64,000 bases of DNA from Ornithodoros turicata (GCF_037126465.1 NC_088206.1:25608790-25672789); one strand, 5' to 3'; counted from the first letter of the stretch, positions 31,640 to 42,170 are shown. Notes: generated from the letters alone by a model not told the origin. Translations and numbers: made by a program.

Positions 31640-32653
31640 AGGGACGGTCTCGTACAGCTGGGACGATTCCGAAACTTAGCCAAAACTAATTTCACGAGTA
31701 CTGTACACATACAACGATCAAAGTTTCATTCGGAATAACCAAGTCGTTTTCGAGGAATTTGTCGAAACGTGCCGTAATAGCAGATGACGAAAGCTGCGCT
31801 TCTCTCATGCATACGTCACGTATGACGTCGGCCTGCGGGTGCGTCGTCGTTGTCATGGTAATTGTAACTTGCAGAATGCAGAAGCACCTTCGGTTGAGTA
31901 ATCCCCTTTGCTCTCGAAATGGGGACACTCAGTCATATACCTCCGCGAGCGGAGAATGTACTCCGAGCATTGACTGTGGGGTCTCCCGTAATGTGGCGCA
32001 CAATCGGGTATGTGGAAGCTAAGTGACATGTTTTCTTTCCGCGAGTATTTAACGCGTTTTTTAAATAAACACGTACTCCTTCTCCATGTACGTCGTCAGC
32101 GACACTTCATTTGGAAGCATGATCAGTGTACAACGGGGAGTGTAATGGAAGCGCGCGCAATATATTTTTGGTCGGAGCTGTAATGTGACCGCGCGCGCCG
32201 ATGGCCAGCAACTTCAGATTTGTGATTGTGGATGGGGTTGTTCTGTGACTTTTAACTTGTTTCTGAGAATTAACATAGTTGTTCTGGAACACCATGCTTG
32301 CCACTACTTAGAATGCGCGTTTTTCACCTGCGAACTGAAAGAAAATGTACGAGAGTACATTTTCAGAGTACATTTCAGTAACTTCTGAAAGTCGTCTGCT
32401 GACGCCGATGCACTAACACGCGCAAAAGCAGACGATTTCTGTATCCTATCAGAGACTTACCCGCAGGGCGACGTGGCCGTTGTTATTGTTGCCAACACAG
32501 ATCGCGGCATGCTTTGCAAACTTTATCAATTTAATTCGGTTATTTAATAACTGTGGCATGTTTTGTCGGGTAAATTAGCAGCATTCCATTTTCAACAAAG
32601 GGCAATCGAATGGTACACTTTATGAAAGGGGCAGGGGGTACGAGACCATCCCT
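31640..32653. mobile_element. 1014-bp TTAA-flanked element nested in Polinton terminus
   Basis: Ends AGGGACGGTCTCGTAC and, inverted, AGGGATGGTCTCGTAC, each next to TTAA (31636-31639; 32654-32657). The uninterrupted right Polinton repeat reads GATTTAATTAGC at the same site, confirming an insertion. TTAA sites are used by piggyBac and Kolobok elements; a bare TA duplication cannot be excluded. Short frames inside are not supported as genes. Confidence 0.75.
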
Positions 32654-33699
32654 TTAATTAGCAATTAGAGCTCATTGGGACCCCCACATTAATCAGCACC
32701 CTCCAGGGAGCCACCACACTAATTGGGGAGCATCTAACTCGTGTCCAGACCAGCTGAGCGTTGTGCACTACGAGAGTCCATAAAAAATAGAAAAATAGGA
32801 GAGAAAAGAACAAATAGACAGAAATAATGGAGAGAAACAACTTATTCGAAAATCAACGATGCCGTCCCAAAGAAACCGCTACGGAAGACCCGAGTCACCA
32901 GCGCCCGCCATGTTGGTAGTTGGCAGCCAGCAGTTGCAGAGATCGACGACAGGTGGCCAAGTAGTTGCAAGGCATCACACCAGATGGCGCCACCATCATA
33001 GCTCTATGCGAGAAAGACAGAACAAGACACTAGAGGCAGGTAGAAAATGCCAACACTGCTGAACAAGACTAGGCATGCGAGAGAAAAGGTTTAACCGCTA
33101 CTGCTAAACAGCACGGAGAAAACAGCACACATCGGGGAAAAGGCAATCGACTTGGCCTAACCACAGCGTCACAACACTATGCAGCTAACACAAGGCGGGA
33201 ACTGCTAAACGTTCGTCAACACAGAGAAAAGGCTTGGTCACTGCTGAACAAGTCTAAACATGCGAGAAAAGGCTTAACACGAGCACAGTCAAACATCGGC
33301 AAATCACTCGTCGGTCAGCGCTAAACGCGGGGGCATGGCAAACATGCGAGAAAAGGAGCGCGGTAAAACAACACGGCAAATCACTCACCTTTTCCCCCGC
33401 GGCGATGGGTGCGACTACTCCGTCCAAGAGTCAGGCAGAAACTGAGCGGGCGCGGGGACTGCGGAGCAACAGAGCACGCGTCTGCTCTCCGCGACAGCCA
33501 GCGAGCAACTGACTGGGGCGACGTGCCACGGCAGCTACGCACGCGCGCGCGCTCCTAGTGCCCTCTGCGCCGCCCGCCCGCGGGTGGTTTCGGTTTCGCC
33601 TCAGTGCCCCTCCCGCTGCGCGCGCGCGCGCGCTCGTAGAGGCGACTGGTGGCTTCTCAGTTTAGGTTTCGCTCTCCTTTCTTTGCGCGCGTCTATCTG

Positions 33700-33707
33700 T
33701 ATAAAGG
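33700..33707 (+). promoter_or_regulatory. TATA box in left Polinton repeat, facing inward
   Basis: TATAAAGG in the context CTGTATAAAGGCAGCGCGCACC. The same context occurs in mirror position in the right repeat, about 50 bp from the first gene on each side. Confidence 0.6.
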
Positions 33708-33800
33708 CAGCGCGCACCACGCTCGCGTAATCAATACGTGAAGATGTTCAGGTAGCACTCGTTACAAAATTGTTCCCGCACCCACGCTTCTTGGGAAGAA

Positions 33801-34202
33801 GTGGAGAAGGAATGTTTCAGCAGCGAAAGTCCCAGCAACGAGCTCGTCATCACTGCTTTTCGCTACGTGATAGACATGGTAGGCTTTGGCAATATAGGAG
33901 AGATCTCGCCGGGGCCGCTGCAGGAGATGGTGCGCCGGATCTATGCCCGTTACAAGAACGTCTGCGTAACAGTTCCGGATGGACCCCTGGGACTAATAAG
34001 CAAATTTGTGAGTCTGGCCAACGCAGAATTCAACTACATCGCTGCAGACATCGTGGACCCTCTCGCTCGTGCCATCGCTCATATTAAGCACGCCCTGCGG
34101 AAGCAGCGACATTTGCAAGCAGTCTACATCGCCAACTTTGTCACCGATTTATTGCAATACCACTTGGTTATCGACATGCAACACATTAAACAGTCCGAAT
34201 AA
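33801..34202 (+). CDS. unidentified Polinton ORF (133 codons)
   Basis: A single frame running inward from the left repeat, about 100 bp downstream of the TATA box. It has no in-frame ATG: the frame is open from an upstream TAG through to GTG at 33801. The nearby ATG at 33744 stops after three codons. Either a short intron (possible donor at 33751) or a mutation near the start is involved. The product is mixed hydrophobic and basic without a motif I recognise, with helical stretches such as ADIVDPLARAIAHIKHALRK. Its place, alone on the plus strand and opposite the replication genes, suggests an accessory or structural Polinton protein. Function unknown. Confidence 0.45.
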   Translation: MEKECFSSESPSNELVITAFRYVIDMVGFGNIGEISPGPLQEMVRRIYARYKNVCVTVPDGPLGLISKFVSLANAEFNYIAADIVDPLARAIAHIKHALRKQRHLQAVYIANFVTDLLQYHLVIDMQHIKQSE

Positions 34203-34608
34203 CTTTGACGAGACTCTGCGTTTTCTTTCACTGAAACATCTTTATTGAATACAAACAAAGGAGTTGGACGATAGATGCCTGCACCCTGCCTGATTGGCCT
34301 CAACAGAAAGGATATGAGGAATCTTCATCGCAGCGTCGTCATTGCGAGGGTCACGGTACCAGTACGATGACGGAATGGTCATTCTTTTCGTACACCCATT
34401 GCGCCACCACACTGCCACGATGACCCGTTCTTCTCCTATCTGCGAGAGAGAGAGGGAGAGAGAAGCATGTCTCCCCCCCCCCCGACTAGAACTTATATTC
34501 TCAATTACATGCGCGTGCAGCTCTTTGTTCCACGGTGACTCGATGCCTGACTACGACGCTCTCGGACTCTCTTCCGGGTTTTCCGGTGCTGCACAAGGAG
34601 AGAGTACT

Positions 34609-36125
34609 ATCGTAATTGTATACAGGTCAAAACATAACAAAGCTCACCGTATTCGCAGCTTCCGTAAGGGAAGGAGTGTACGGCATCCACGAGATAGCGC
34701 TTGTCGTCGTAGAGGACAAAGCTCTCTCGGAATGGTGTACATTGCTTGCTTTATACTCTTGATGGTGCACTGCTTCTGAGAGACTGCCTTTTCATTGAAC
34801 AGAAAACCTCGGTACACTTCGTGCAATAAGTGTTTCCTCACCACGTCCTTCTTAATTCCTTTCGCTCTTGCGATCTGTTTGTGTGGCCCAGCTAAGAGAA
34901 TGCTGTACATTTTCGCTCAGATGGCTACGACTTCCTGAATAACACCACCTCCCGTCTCGTCTTTGAAGTACCCCATCTGTTTCGCGTGCTCGTCGTTGAA
35001 AAGCGGGCGGTCCGGTGGATAGGAGGACAGATCTAACTCATTCTCAATCTTCATCAGCCGTTCTTCCAGGCTTGCACACGTGAGAGAAAAAATTATGCTG
35101 TCCATATCGCTATAGATCAATTGCACTGGGCACGTCAAGCGAGAAAAGAGCGACTCGTAGATGAAGCTGTACATTCGGAATTTGGATATCTCTAAAATGG
35201 CAAAGCCCACGTAAAGGGGGTGCGTGCATTTGATACGACGCTGTGTCATCTCGTACAAGATGCACTTGTCACTCAGAATGTGAAAATGCTGACTGTCGAC
35301 GGAGCTAGCTTTTCGTAGTGTACTTTCTTTGTCATAGGCTATAGCGTACCTTTTCATGCGCCTCACATTTTGTATCGACTTACCGAACGTGCTGTTCTAC
35401 ATGGTTTTGTACAGAAGTCTCTCGAATTTCGTGGTCGCGGCATTCCTCAGCGCGACGTTTCTCTGCACGAAGGTTCGCAAAAAGTGGTCTTGGCGGAACG
35501 AGAGGATGCTGTGAACTCGTTTTATTTTCATGCCTAACTTCACGTACAGAGCGAGTAATGCATAATGAACGACGTAGCGTTCTTTGTCGTACCACGTCAG
35601 CAAGAGTTTCTTTGTGGGAGGCGTGTTTAGCGCCAACGCATGTTTCAAGTGCTGTTGGTACGGGGACAGTTCGTTCTCGTCCACGCACCTGTGTTCGGGT
35701 GCCAGGGCAAAATTCCTGGTGAGCGCGTGCAGTTCTTCGGGATACAACAAGTCTACCACATACACGTAACCCACGTCCGAATCGTGAGGAATGTTGAGAA
35801 AATCGATCTCGCTCCACCTCGAAGGATCAACCCACTCAAAGGCGAGGGCGTACTGATACCTCGTCTGTGATCTCTTGGTCGTTCAGGTCACTCTTGAAAG
35901 CTTCCTTTGGTGGTAGTGAGTGCAAATTGTACGCTTCGAAACTGTCGACGAAGGTGTACGGGTAAATGCCCTTCCTGAGGAGGCGCCGGAAACGGTCACC
36001 ATACATTTGACAGGTACAATGAAACACGTTCTCGCCACCGCTTGCGAGCAGGGTTTCCACCAGGTTGGACAAGGACAGGTTGAAAAACTGCATGGTATCG
36101 CGGAAATGGAGATCGCCAATGTTGA
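34609..36125 (-). pseudogene. protein-primed DNA polymerase B (Polinton type), C-terminal part
   Basis: Order on the minus strand: a SLSNLVETL segment, then KGIYPYTFVDSFE (36000) and LPPKEAFKSDLNDQEITDE. A junction near 35862 leads to FEWVDP and VDLLYPEELH (35770). Then KERYVVHY, FGKSIQNVRR, the palm motif C as YSDMDSII (35105), and a C-terminal KMYS...RAKGIKK stretch. The N-terminal exonuclease is missing. The part between the palm linker and FEWV, which should hold motif A (DxNNLYG), is deleted. TAG near 35400, TGA near 34918 and a frameshift near 34725 also break it. In Polintons this enzyme replicates the element from a protein primer. This copy cannot be active. Confidence 0.85.
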
Positions 36126-36890
36126 ACCCTCTTATCTTTTCTGTGTAGTAGGACCCTCACTTTATCTCCCACATTGAGCTTCTTTTTCACGGAAGGTACG
36201 ACGGGCTTCCCATTTATTTTATTGAACAGCTCCAATTCGTTTCGGGTGTGACTTCGGACGGGCTGATGCCCAAAGTCCTGTGTTTAGTGTTGTTGTAGTC
36301 GCGCACGACCTTCGGAAACGCGGAAACGAAGTGATATTTTCCAGTTACTCTAAAATAGCGGAATATTCTGTCGCGTAAAGTGCGTATCACCCGTTCAGCC
36401 TGCGATGCTTCGATTACTGGAGAGAAGGTGGAATACATATGGACCTTCTTTCGTGACAGATACTCCTTGATGGTCTTGTTGTAGAATTCCCCTCCTCTGT
36501 CGCAGAGATGCGTGTAGGTGCATTACCTCCCCGAAAAAGTCTTATCACGGCCCTTTTCATTTCGGCGGGGCGCTTCATCTTTAGCGGGAGGGTGCGCAGA
36601 AAGCGGGAGAGGGAATCGATTGCCACGAGAATGGAACTGTAGCCACGGTTGAATCTCTTGTATTTTGAAAAGTCGGCGAGGTCCATTTGCCACACATCGT
36701 TGATCTTGAGCGCGATGATGCGTCTCCTATTAAACTTTCTTCTGACCGGATGGTGTAGTATGTAGGCATCCAGCTTTCTGAGAATGGTGAGAGCCTTCTT
36801 TTTGCTCAAGTGATGCGCTTTTCTATAGCGGTCCACACCCCCCAAACCACCCGCTGGTTTCTCATATCCCTCCATAAGTCGTCCACGCAA
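36126..36890 (-). pseudogene. retroviral-type integrase (Polinton)
   Basis: The likely start is the ATG near 36875. The N-terminal HHCC-like region precedes DVWQMDLADFSKYKRFNRGY, which holds the first catalytic Asp (about 36680). The second Asp lies in LCDRGGEFYN (36500) and the Glu in EASQAERVIRTL (36410). A KKLNVGDKVRVLLHRKD segment (36185) is the SH3-like C-terminal domain. One-base frameshifts near 36525 and 36250 separate these parts. At about 36125 the C-terminal domain is cut off and runs straight into polymerase sequence, so the two genes were fused by deletion. It would catalyse insertion with 6-bp duplication, matching the GTGCTC repeats. Confidence 0.85.
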
Positions 36891-37320
36891 TGGAGGCCTG
36901 CTGCTGCTGCTGTTGAGGCTCGCGAGATTTGGGTAGAGAAATCAGGCGCAATAGTTTCGAGACCTTGGGGAACCAGGAAGGTTTCTTTTCCATTCTACGT
37001 TGCAACAAATAATTGACGAGTTCGTAAACGGAGGAGTGCCTGATGGGCTTGCCCGACACGAAGACACAACCCTCGCGATCCCAGGAAAGAACCTTCTTTA
37101 ATTCCGAGATGACCCTTTCCGCTTCCTCTTCGTCCACCTCTGGAGAGAGGAGCGAATAGTCAAAGTCATTTGTAGCGTCGGACGCCTTGTTTTTATTGTC
37201 GTAGGGGTCAAATCCGTACTGCTTGAGTATACGATACAGTGCTTGTAGTATGAGTTTCACTTTGACGTCGTCACTCTCCTTCGAGGAAAGAATATTTCCG
37301 ATGGAGGAGGAGGTGGTCAC
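36862..37320 (-). CDS. Polinton-associated protein of unknown function
   Basis: 152 codons, acidic N-terminal half and basic C-terminal half with a poly-Gln run near the end. It contains DREGCVFVSGKPIRHSSVYE followed by a LVNYLL stretch. I recall a similar G-x-PI-x-S ... ELI/DLV pattern in a small protein encoded beside Polinton integrases, but this is from memory and unverified. The frame starts at GTG right after a TGA, so the true start may be lost. Its 3' end overlaps the integrase start by about 12-28 bp. Confidence 0.45.
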   Translation of the reverse strand: MTTSSSIGNILSSKESDDVKVKLILQALYRILKQYGFDPYDNKNKASDATNDFDYSLLSPEVDEEEAERVISELKKVLSWDREGCVFVSGKPIRHSSVYELVNYLLQRRMEKKPSWFPKVSKLLRLISLPKSREPQQQQQQASIAWTTYGGI

Positions 37321-37321
37321 T

Positions 37322-37570
37322 TCAAATCACTTGGCCATTGGCGAAAAGGTTCAACACAGCAGAAAGTAGGAGAGGAACCACCGACGAAAGAACGCCCTGT
37401 CCTCGCTACTGAGACAGATAGAGCTTCAAACGTTGTGGATTCTTGTGAATCTTTTTGTAGGCCAGCCGTCGTAAGAAGCGTTTGTGCTTCTTCAAACGCA
37501 CGAACGTGTCTGGAGCTAGAGCCACCTTTCCATTCAATACATTGAGGCGAATTTAGGAGAGGTGTTTCAT
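37322..37570 (-). pseudogene. small basic Polinton protein with hydrophobic tail
   Basis: The frame from ATG at 37570 encodes NVLNGKVALAPDTFVRLKKH, then a Lys/Arg-rich RFLRRLAYKK segment and a hydrophobic VLSSVVPLLLSAVLNLFA end. It stops at 37322. Two internal stops (TAA after five codons; TAG before RGQGVLSS) break it. Small proteins with a basic middle and such a hydrophobic tail are common in Polintons and adintovirus-like elements, where a DNA-condensing core role has been proposed. Role inferred only. Confidence 0.5.
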
Positions 37571-37662
37571 GTCGGACGAGGAAGAACGTCTCAAGACGTC
37601 GCAACGACGTGGAGGGGGTAGAGTGGAGAGTACTTTGAGTAAAGTGAGGTGAGGGCGGAGAT

Positions 37663-38358
37663 TCATTTCGGGGCGTAGATATATTGACGTTCACCTGGAA
37701 AGATATTGCTACGCAACCTGTGATCCTCGTGCGTATAGTTGTGAAGATCCACGAGTAAATAAGCGTGGGGCGATGCCATCGCTCGTTTATATGCGTCCAG
37801 AACATACGCCAATATTTTTCTGCCAAATAGCTGTTGCCTGAAATGTTCCATCTGGTGCATGCTGCGCACGGTGCGCCACTGGACGACGTAACTGGCGTTG
37901 TAGGATATAGTTCTAAAATGGCTACTGTCGAAAAAGATGTTTTGAACGAGTGAGAAGATCGACGCGTTGGCGTGGTCAGAACCCCGAATGAAAAGATTGG
38001 TCACCTCCCTCAAGGAACCGGCGTCGGTCATGTGATCGTCGACGACGATCAGCGTAGCGCGCGACATGTCCCACTCTCACGGTAGCTCCTTGGTAAATTT
38101 TACGGAGTCCTCAAATTCGTCCTGCATGCTCAGCGAAGCATATTTCTGCACATAGAATATTTGTGACGGAGGCTTGTCCACCATGTAGTTCAGGTTCCTC
38201 AGCACGTTCGCAACGAAAGTAGATTTGCCGCACTTGGAGGGGCCGCTTAAGATACAGCGAAAAGGATGACGGAAACGAAAAGGTTCGGGGGAATACATGT
38301 TGCATGTACACATTTGCACGAAGAAAAAGAAGAGACTGACACTGGAAGAGGGATGCAT
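37663..38358 (-). pseudogene. FtsK/HerA-type packaging ATPase (Polinton)
   Basis: The ATG near 38357 starts a frame with HPFRCILSGPSKCGKSTFV, a Walker A P-loop (residues about 30-48). After a single in-frame TGA near 38075 it continues with ATLIVVDDHM, the Walker B with its paired Asp. About 230 codons in all, the size expected for the A32-like genome-packaging ATPase of Polintons and related viruses. Apart from the one stop (TGA, plausibly from CGA or GGA) the frame is intact over its length, making it the best-preserved core gene here. It lies just inside the first minus-strand gene and upstream of the small basic protein. Confidence 0.85.
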
Positions 38359-38496
38359 CGCTTTTATTTACACGTCGTCGTCGTCCTCTAGATTGGAACT
38401 GCGTTCCCAATACAGACTATCCTGGCTAAAGTTGGACTTCATTTTTGTCAGTCTGTCCGCCACTAAGCGCATTCTTTTCACTTGCACTGGACTGCA

Positions 38497-38829
38497 CTAC
38501 TTTGGACTCAGCGCAAGACGGGTTTCCGGGAGCTGCACTTTCCAGCTGAAAGGAACTTTATTAGTAATGTCTTTCTTTTCAACCGGAAAGTGCAGCACGC
38601 AAGTAACCCAGTTCAGATCTGGTGCAGGAGGTGCAAGCGAAAAGAATGCACCTACTAAGATGCGGTCGAGCGTCTTCATCTTGTCGTGACACATTTCTTG
38701 ACGTGCTTGCAACCATTCCAGGCGGTGGACCTGAAAGGCTTCCTTCACGATGCTGCGAAGAAATTCGCGAAGTTCTTTGTTTTTTGTCTTTCCTCGCCGA
38801 CGACAAACGCAGGAGAATAAACCGCGCAT
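38497..38829 (-). CDS. unidentified Polinton ORF (110 codons) below the right-hand TATA box
   Basis: First ATG at 38829, about 55 bp from the TATA box in the right terminal repeat. An overlapping ATG four bases earlier opens a shorter frame. The N-terminus is basic (MRGLFSCVCRRRGK); the middle is likely helical. There is no motif I recognise. It mirrors the position of the 33801-34202 frame at the other end, so both terminal repeats drive an inward gene. The frame has no internal stop, unlike the core genes, but is short enough for this to be chance. Confidence 0.45.
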   Translation of the reverse strand: MRGLFSCVCRRRGKTKNKELREFLRSIVKEAFQVHRLEWLQARQEMCHDKMKTLDRILVGAFFSLAPPAPDLNWVTCVLHFPVEKKDITNKVPFSWKVQLPETRLALSPK

Positions 38830-38849
38830 GGCATTTTCCACGTATCGGT

Positions 38850-39974
38850 CAGAATGATGACGCGAGCGCGGTGCGCGCTGCCTTTATACAGATAAACGCG
38901 CGCAAAGAAAGGAGAGCGAAACCGAAACTGAGAAGCCACCCGTCGCCGCTAGGAGCCCGCGCAGCAGGAGGAGCAAAGAGGCGAAACCGAAACCACCCGC
39001 GGGCGGGCGGCGCAGAGGGCGCTAGGAGCGCGCGTAGCTGCCGCGGCGCGTCGCCCTAGTCAGCTGCTCGCTGGCTGTCACAGAGAGCAGACTTGTGCTC
39101 GGTTGCTCCGCAATCCCCGCGCCTGCTCAGTTTCTGCCTTACTCTTGGACGGAGCAGTCGCACCCGTCACCGCGGGGGAAAAGGTGAGTGATTTGCCACG
39201 TTGTTTTACCGTGCTCCTTTTCTCGCATGTTTGCCGTGCCCCCGTGTTTAGCGGTGACCAATGAGTGATTTGCCGATGTTTGACTGCGCTCGTGTTAAGC
39301 CTTTTCTTGCATGTTTAGACTTGTTCAGCAGTGACCAAGCCTTTTCTCCGTATTGACGCACATTTAGTAGTTGCCGCCTTGTGTTAGCTACATAGTGTTG
39401 TGACGCTGTGGTTAGGTCTAGTCGATTGCCTTTCCCCCGATGTGTACTGTTTTCTCCGTGCTGTTTAGCAGTAGCGGTTAAACCTTTTCTCTCGCATGCC
39501 TAGTCTTGTTCAGCAGTGTTGGCATTTTCTACCTGCCTCTAGTGTCTTGTTCTGTCTTTCTCGCATAGAGCTATGATGGTGGCGCCATCTGGTGTGATGC
39601 CTTGCAACTACTTGGCCACCTGTCGTCGATCTCTGCAACTGCTGGGTGCCAACTACCAACATGGCGAGCGCTGGTCACTCGGGTCTTCCGGAGCGGTTTC
39701 TTCGGGACGGCATCGTTGATTTTTGAATAAATTGTTTCTCTCCACTCTATTTCTGTCTATTTGTTTTTTTTTCTACCTATTTTTTATTTTTATGGACTCT
39801 CGTAGTGCACAACGCTCAGCTGGTCTGGACACGTGTTAGATGCTTCCCAATTCGTGTGGTGGCTCCTTGGAGGGTGCTGATTAATGTGGGGGTCTCAATA
39901 AGCTCCAATTGCTAATTAAATCATGTTCAGGCCAGTTGAGTGTTGTGCACTATGAGAGTCCAGTCATTACTACT
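38850..39974 (-). repeat. right terminal inverted repeat of Polinton
   Basis: Continuous partner of the left repeat. Its outer end is CCAGTCATTACTACT at 39960-39974. Confidence 0.9.
38883..38888 (-). promoter_or_regulatory. TATA box in right Polinton repeat, facing inward
   Basis: TATAAA on the minus strand within TGTATAAAGGCAGCGCGCAC, the same context as at 33700. Confidence 0.6.
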
Positions 39975-39980
39975 GTGCTC

Positions 39981-40300
39981 CAATGGTGTACTAATACATG
40001 CAGAGTATTTGGAAAATCAATCGGATACCTAAGCCAATTCGTGACATCAAATTATGCAAGTTGAAGAACATCTCCTTATTTGCCTGATAACATGTAATCG
40101 CGTTGTTTGCCAAGAAAATGTCGCGTTATGGTGTCGCGAACATCTTACTAGAGGAAGTGGAAGGTGACATCCTGTTCAGACAGAAAGTCGCATCTGGTAA
40201 GAGCACTCTGTCTCTTTTATACCTTCGTCGTAAAAGCAGACGCTTTCGCTTACGAGAACAGGGCTTATACGCTATACTATGTCGCTGCTCCCCCTTGCCA
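39981..40300. other. right flank of Polinton, no gene seen
   Basis: A 98-codon frame from 40103 has no recognisable motif, and its C-terminal half runs into the ATTGG array. I do not regard it as a gene. Confidence 0.4.
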
Positions 40301-40309
40301 AAATCCAGT

Positions 40310-41835
40310 TCTAATCCAACACAATCCAGTTGTAAGCCAACACAAGCCAAGTCTAAGCCATCTGATTGGGCGCCATTAGCTCCGCCCACGTCTCGTTGAT
40401 TGGCCCATGCTAAGCCGTCTGATCGTTGAGTGGTTGACCGTAGCTCCGCTCCTTTATGCTAATGAGTTGGCCTGGCTCCGCCCACTTCACGTTGATTGGC
40501 CCATGTTAAGCCCACTGATCGTTGATTAGTTGACCGTAGCTCTACCCCTTTTATACTGATTGCTTGGCTCCGCCCACTTCACGCTGATTGGTGCATGCTG
40601 ATCGCTGAGCAGAGCTCCGCTCCTTTATGCTAATTAACCGGCTCCATTGAATGGCCACTCTAACCCTACTGATCACTCTCCACATTTTCCAGACTTTCTA
40701 AGCGCTCTGATTGGCCGTCCCCAATCTAAGCCTGCCGATTGGTCATCGCTGGCCCATTCTAAACCCACTGATTGGCTGGCAGTCCTGATTGGCCATTCTG
40801 AGCCTACTGAACTTAGCCTTCACCAGTGTCCGCCAGACGGTGTGCTCGGCAGTGGCTCCACTGTGGCTCTATCTCAGATGTCCAAACTTACCTCGTTAGA
40901 GTACCACCAGATGGCGCAACTCTTTACTGGCTCTGCCTTCTTCATGCTGATTGGTCCATTCTAAGCCTACTGATCCAGACTTCTAATCCAGACCACGCTA
41001 TGCCTACTGATTGGCCCTTCAGGCTGATTGGTCCATTCTAAGCCTACCAATAGCCCACCCTGATTGGTCCACGCTAAGCCTACTGCACAGTGATTGGCTA
41101 GCCTGAATTTGTCGGCACCGGGCAGTGGCTTTAGACAAGACACAACAATTGTTGATTTCAACTTTTATTTGGTATAACAGCCTCTTGCCATTGGTCCATC
41201 TGTGGGTTGGTCAACTGCATCAGAGAGATCATTGGTCACTCATGTATCGATCCACTCATTGGTCCATAATTCTATGAGGTCATCTCTTGCACTCATTGCT
41301 AGCCGGTCACTCAGCTCCCTCGGTATAGATGCCATCTGCTATTGGTTCATCTAACTGCAAGTGGTCCTCTCGTTGGCGCATCTACACTGGAAGTGGCCAC
41401 TCACCCAACTGCTATTGGTCCATTGAACTGCAGGCACTCATTGGTCACTCACACTCATCTCTAGATAAGATAATATAAGTTTAACTGTGTTTAAGTGTAG
41501 CCAGGTTTATTGGAACCTTCTACTGAATTGGTTCACATTTCTATCCGGTCATCTCTTGCGCTTATTGCTAGCCGGTTACTCAGCTCCGTCAGTAGACACC
41601 AACTGCTATTGGTTCATCTAACTGCAAGTGGTCTGCTCATTGGCCCATCTGACTACAAGCGTCTCATTGGTCACTCACAGCCACTCATGGCCACTCATCT
41701 CTAGAGCTCCCTAACAGGCTCTAACTGCGATTGGTCACTTCCACTCATCGCTAGATCTAACTGCTATTGGTCCGTCGAACTGCAAGCCACTCATTGGTCA
41801 CTCCCTCTAATCTCTAGATAAGATAAGATAAGTTT
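40310..41835. repeat. degenerate array of ATTGG (CCAAT-box complement) motifs
   Basis: More than 20 copies of CTGATTGGYCCATTCTAAGC-like or CTATTGGTCCATCTAAC-like units at irregular 15-90-bp spacing, examples near 40491, 40709, 40787, 40948, 41023, 41060, 41340 and 41440. GATAAG runs occur at 41464 and 41816-41833. ATTGG is the complement of the CCAAT box bound by NF-Y. Whether this is regulatory or merely a decayed minisatellite cannot be decided here. Confidence 0.7.
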
Positions 41836-41848
41836 AAGAGGACATACC

Positions 41849-42170
41849 ACCCCCTGTTTTCTATCTGAACTTTGCATAGGTTTTGTGGCTGAACTACGAG
41901 ACAGATCGGATTGCGGAAACTTTCATTGGAAAGGTGACGTCAAGACCTCTTAACTCTGGGAACTGAAATATTGCTCTAGCGTTGTAATTTTTTTTACGGA
42001 CCCCTGAAGGTGGGAACCCCTCTGTTTTCTATGTGAACTTTGCATAGGTTTTGTGGCTGAACTACGAGACAGATCGGAATGCGGAAACTTTCATCAGAAA
42101 GGTGACGTCAAGATCTCTTAACCCTGGGAACTGAAATATCGCTCCAGCGTTGTATTTTTTTTAAAAAAGA
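41849..42170 (+). repeat. 168-bp tandem duplication
   Basis: Two units share CTGTTTTCTAT, GAACTTTGCATAGG and GAGACAGATCGGA (starting about 41854 and 42022). Each ends in a T-rich run. Confidence 0.85.

Larger units (their letters stand above)
31581..33725 (+). repeat. left terminal inverted repeat of Polinton (interrupted)
   Basis: It pairs with 38850-39974 after removing 31640-32653. It includes an ATGGCGCCACC-type stretch, degenerate internal tandem units around CATGCGAGAAAAGG (33070-33360), a GC-rich CGCG-repeat zone (33540-33640) and a TATA box at its inner edge. The arms show scattered substitutions and small indels, so the insertion is not very recent. Confidence 0.85.
31581..39974. 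mobile_element. Polinton/Maverick element, deletion derivative
   Basis: The termini are AGTAGTAATGACTGG (31581) and its inverse ending at 39974. Perfect 6-bp direct repeats GTGCTC flank them (31575-31580; 39975-39980), the duplication size known for Polintons. Without the nested 1-kb element it is about 7.4 kb, well short of the usual 15-20 kb. Terminal repeats are about 1.1 kb. Recognisable genes are the packaging-type ATPase, integrase, C-terminal part of protein-primed DNA polymerase B, and two small Polinton-type proteins. Major and minor capsid proteins and the maturation protease are not seen. All recognised genes are broken. Confidence 0.9.

Noticed and set aside
37317..37826. 169-codon ORF on the minus strand of the Polinton
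   Set aside because: Overlaps the ATPase end and the small basic protein in other frames that show recognisable sequence. This frame does not.
40103..40399. 98-codon ORF beside the Polinton
   Set aside because: No motif, and the C-terminal half is translated from the ATTGG repeat array.
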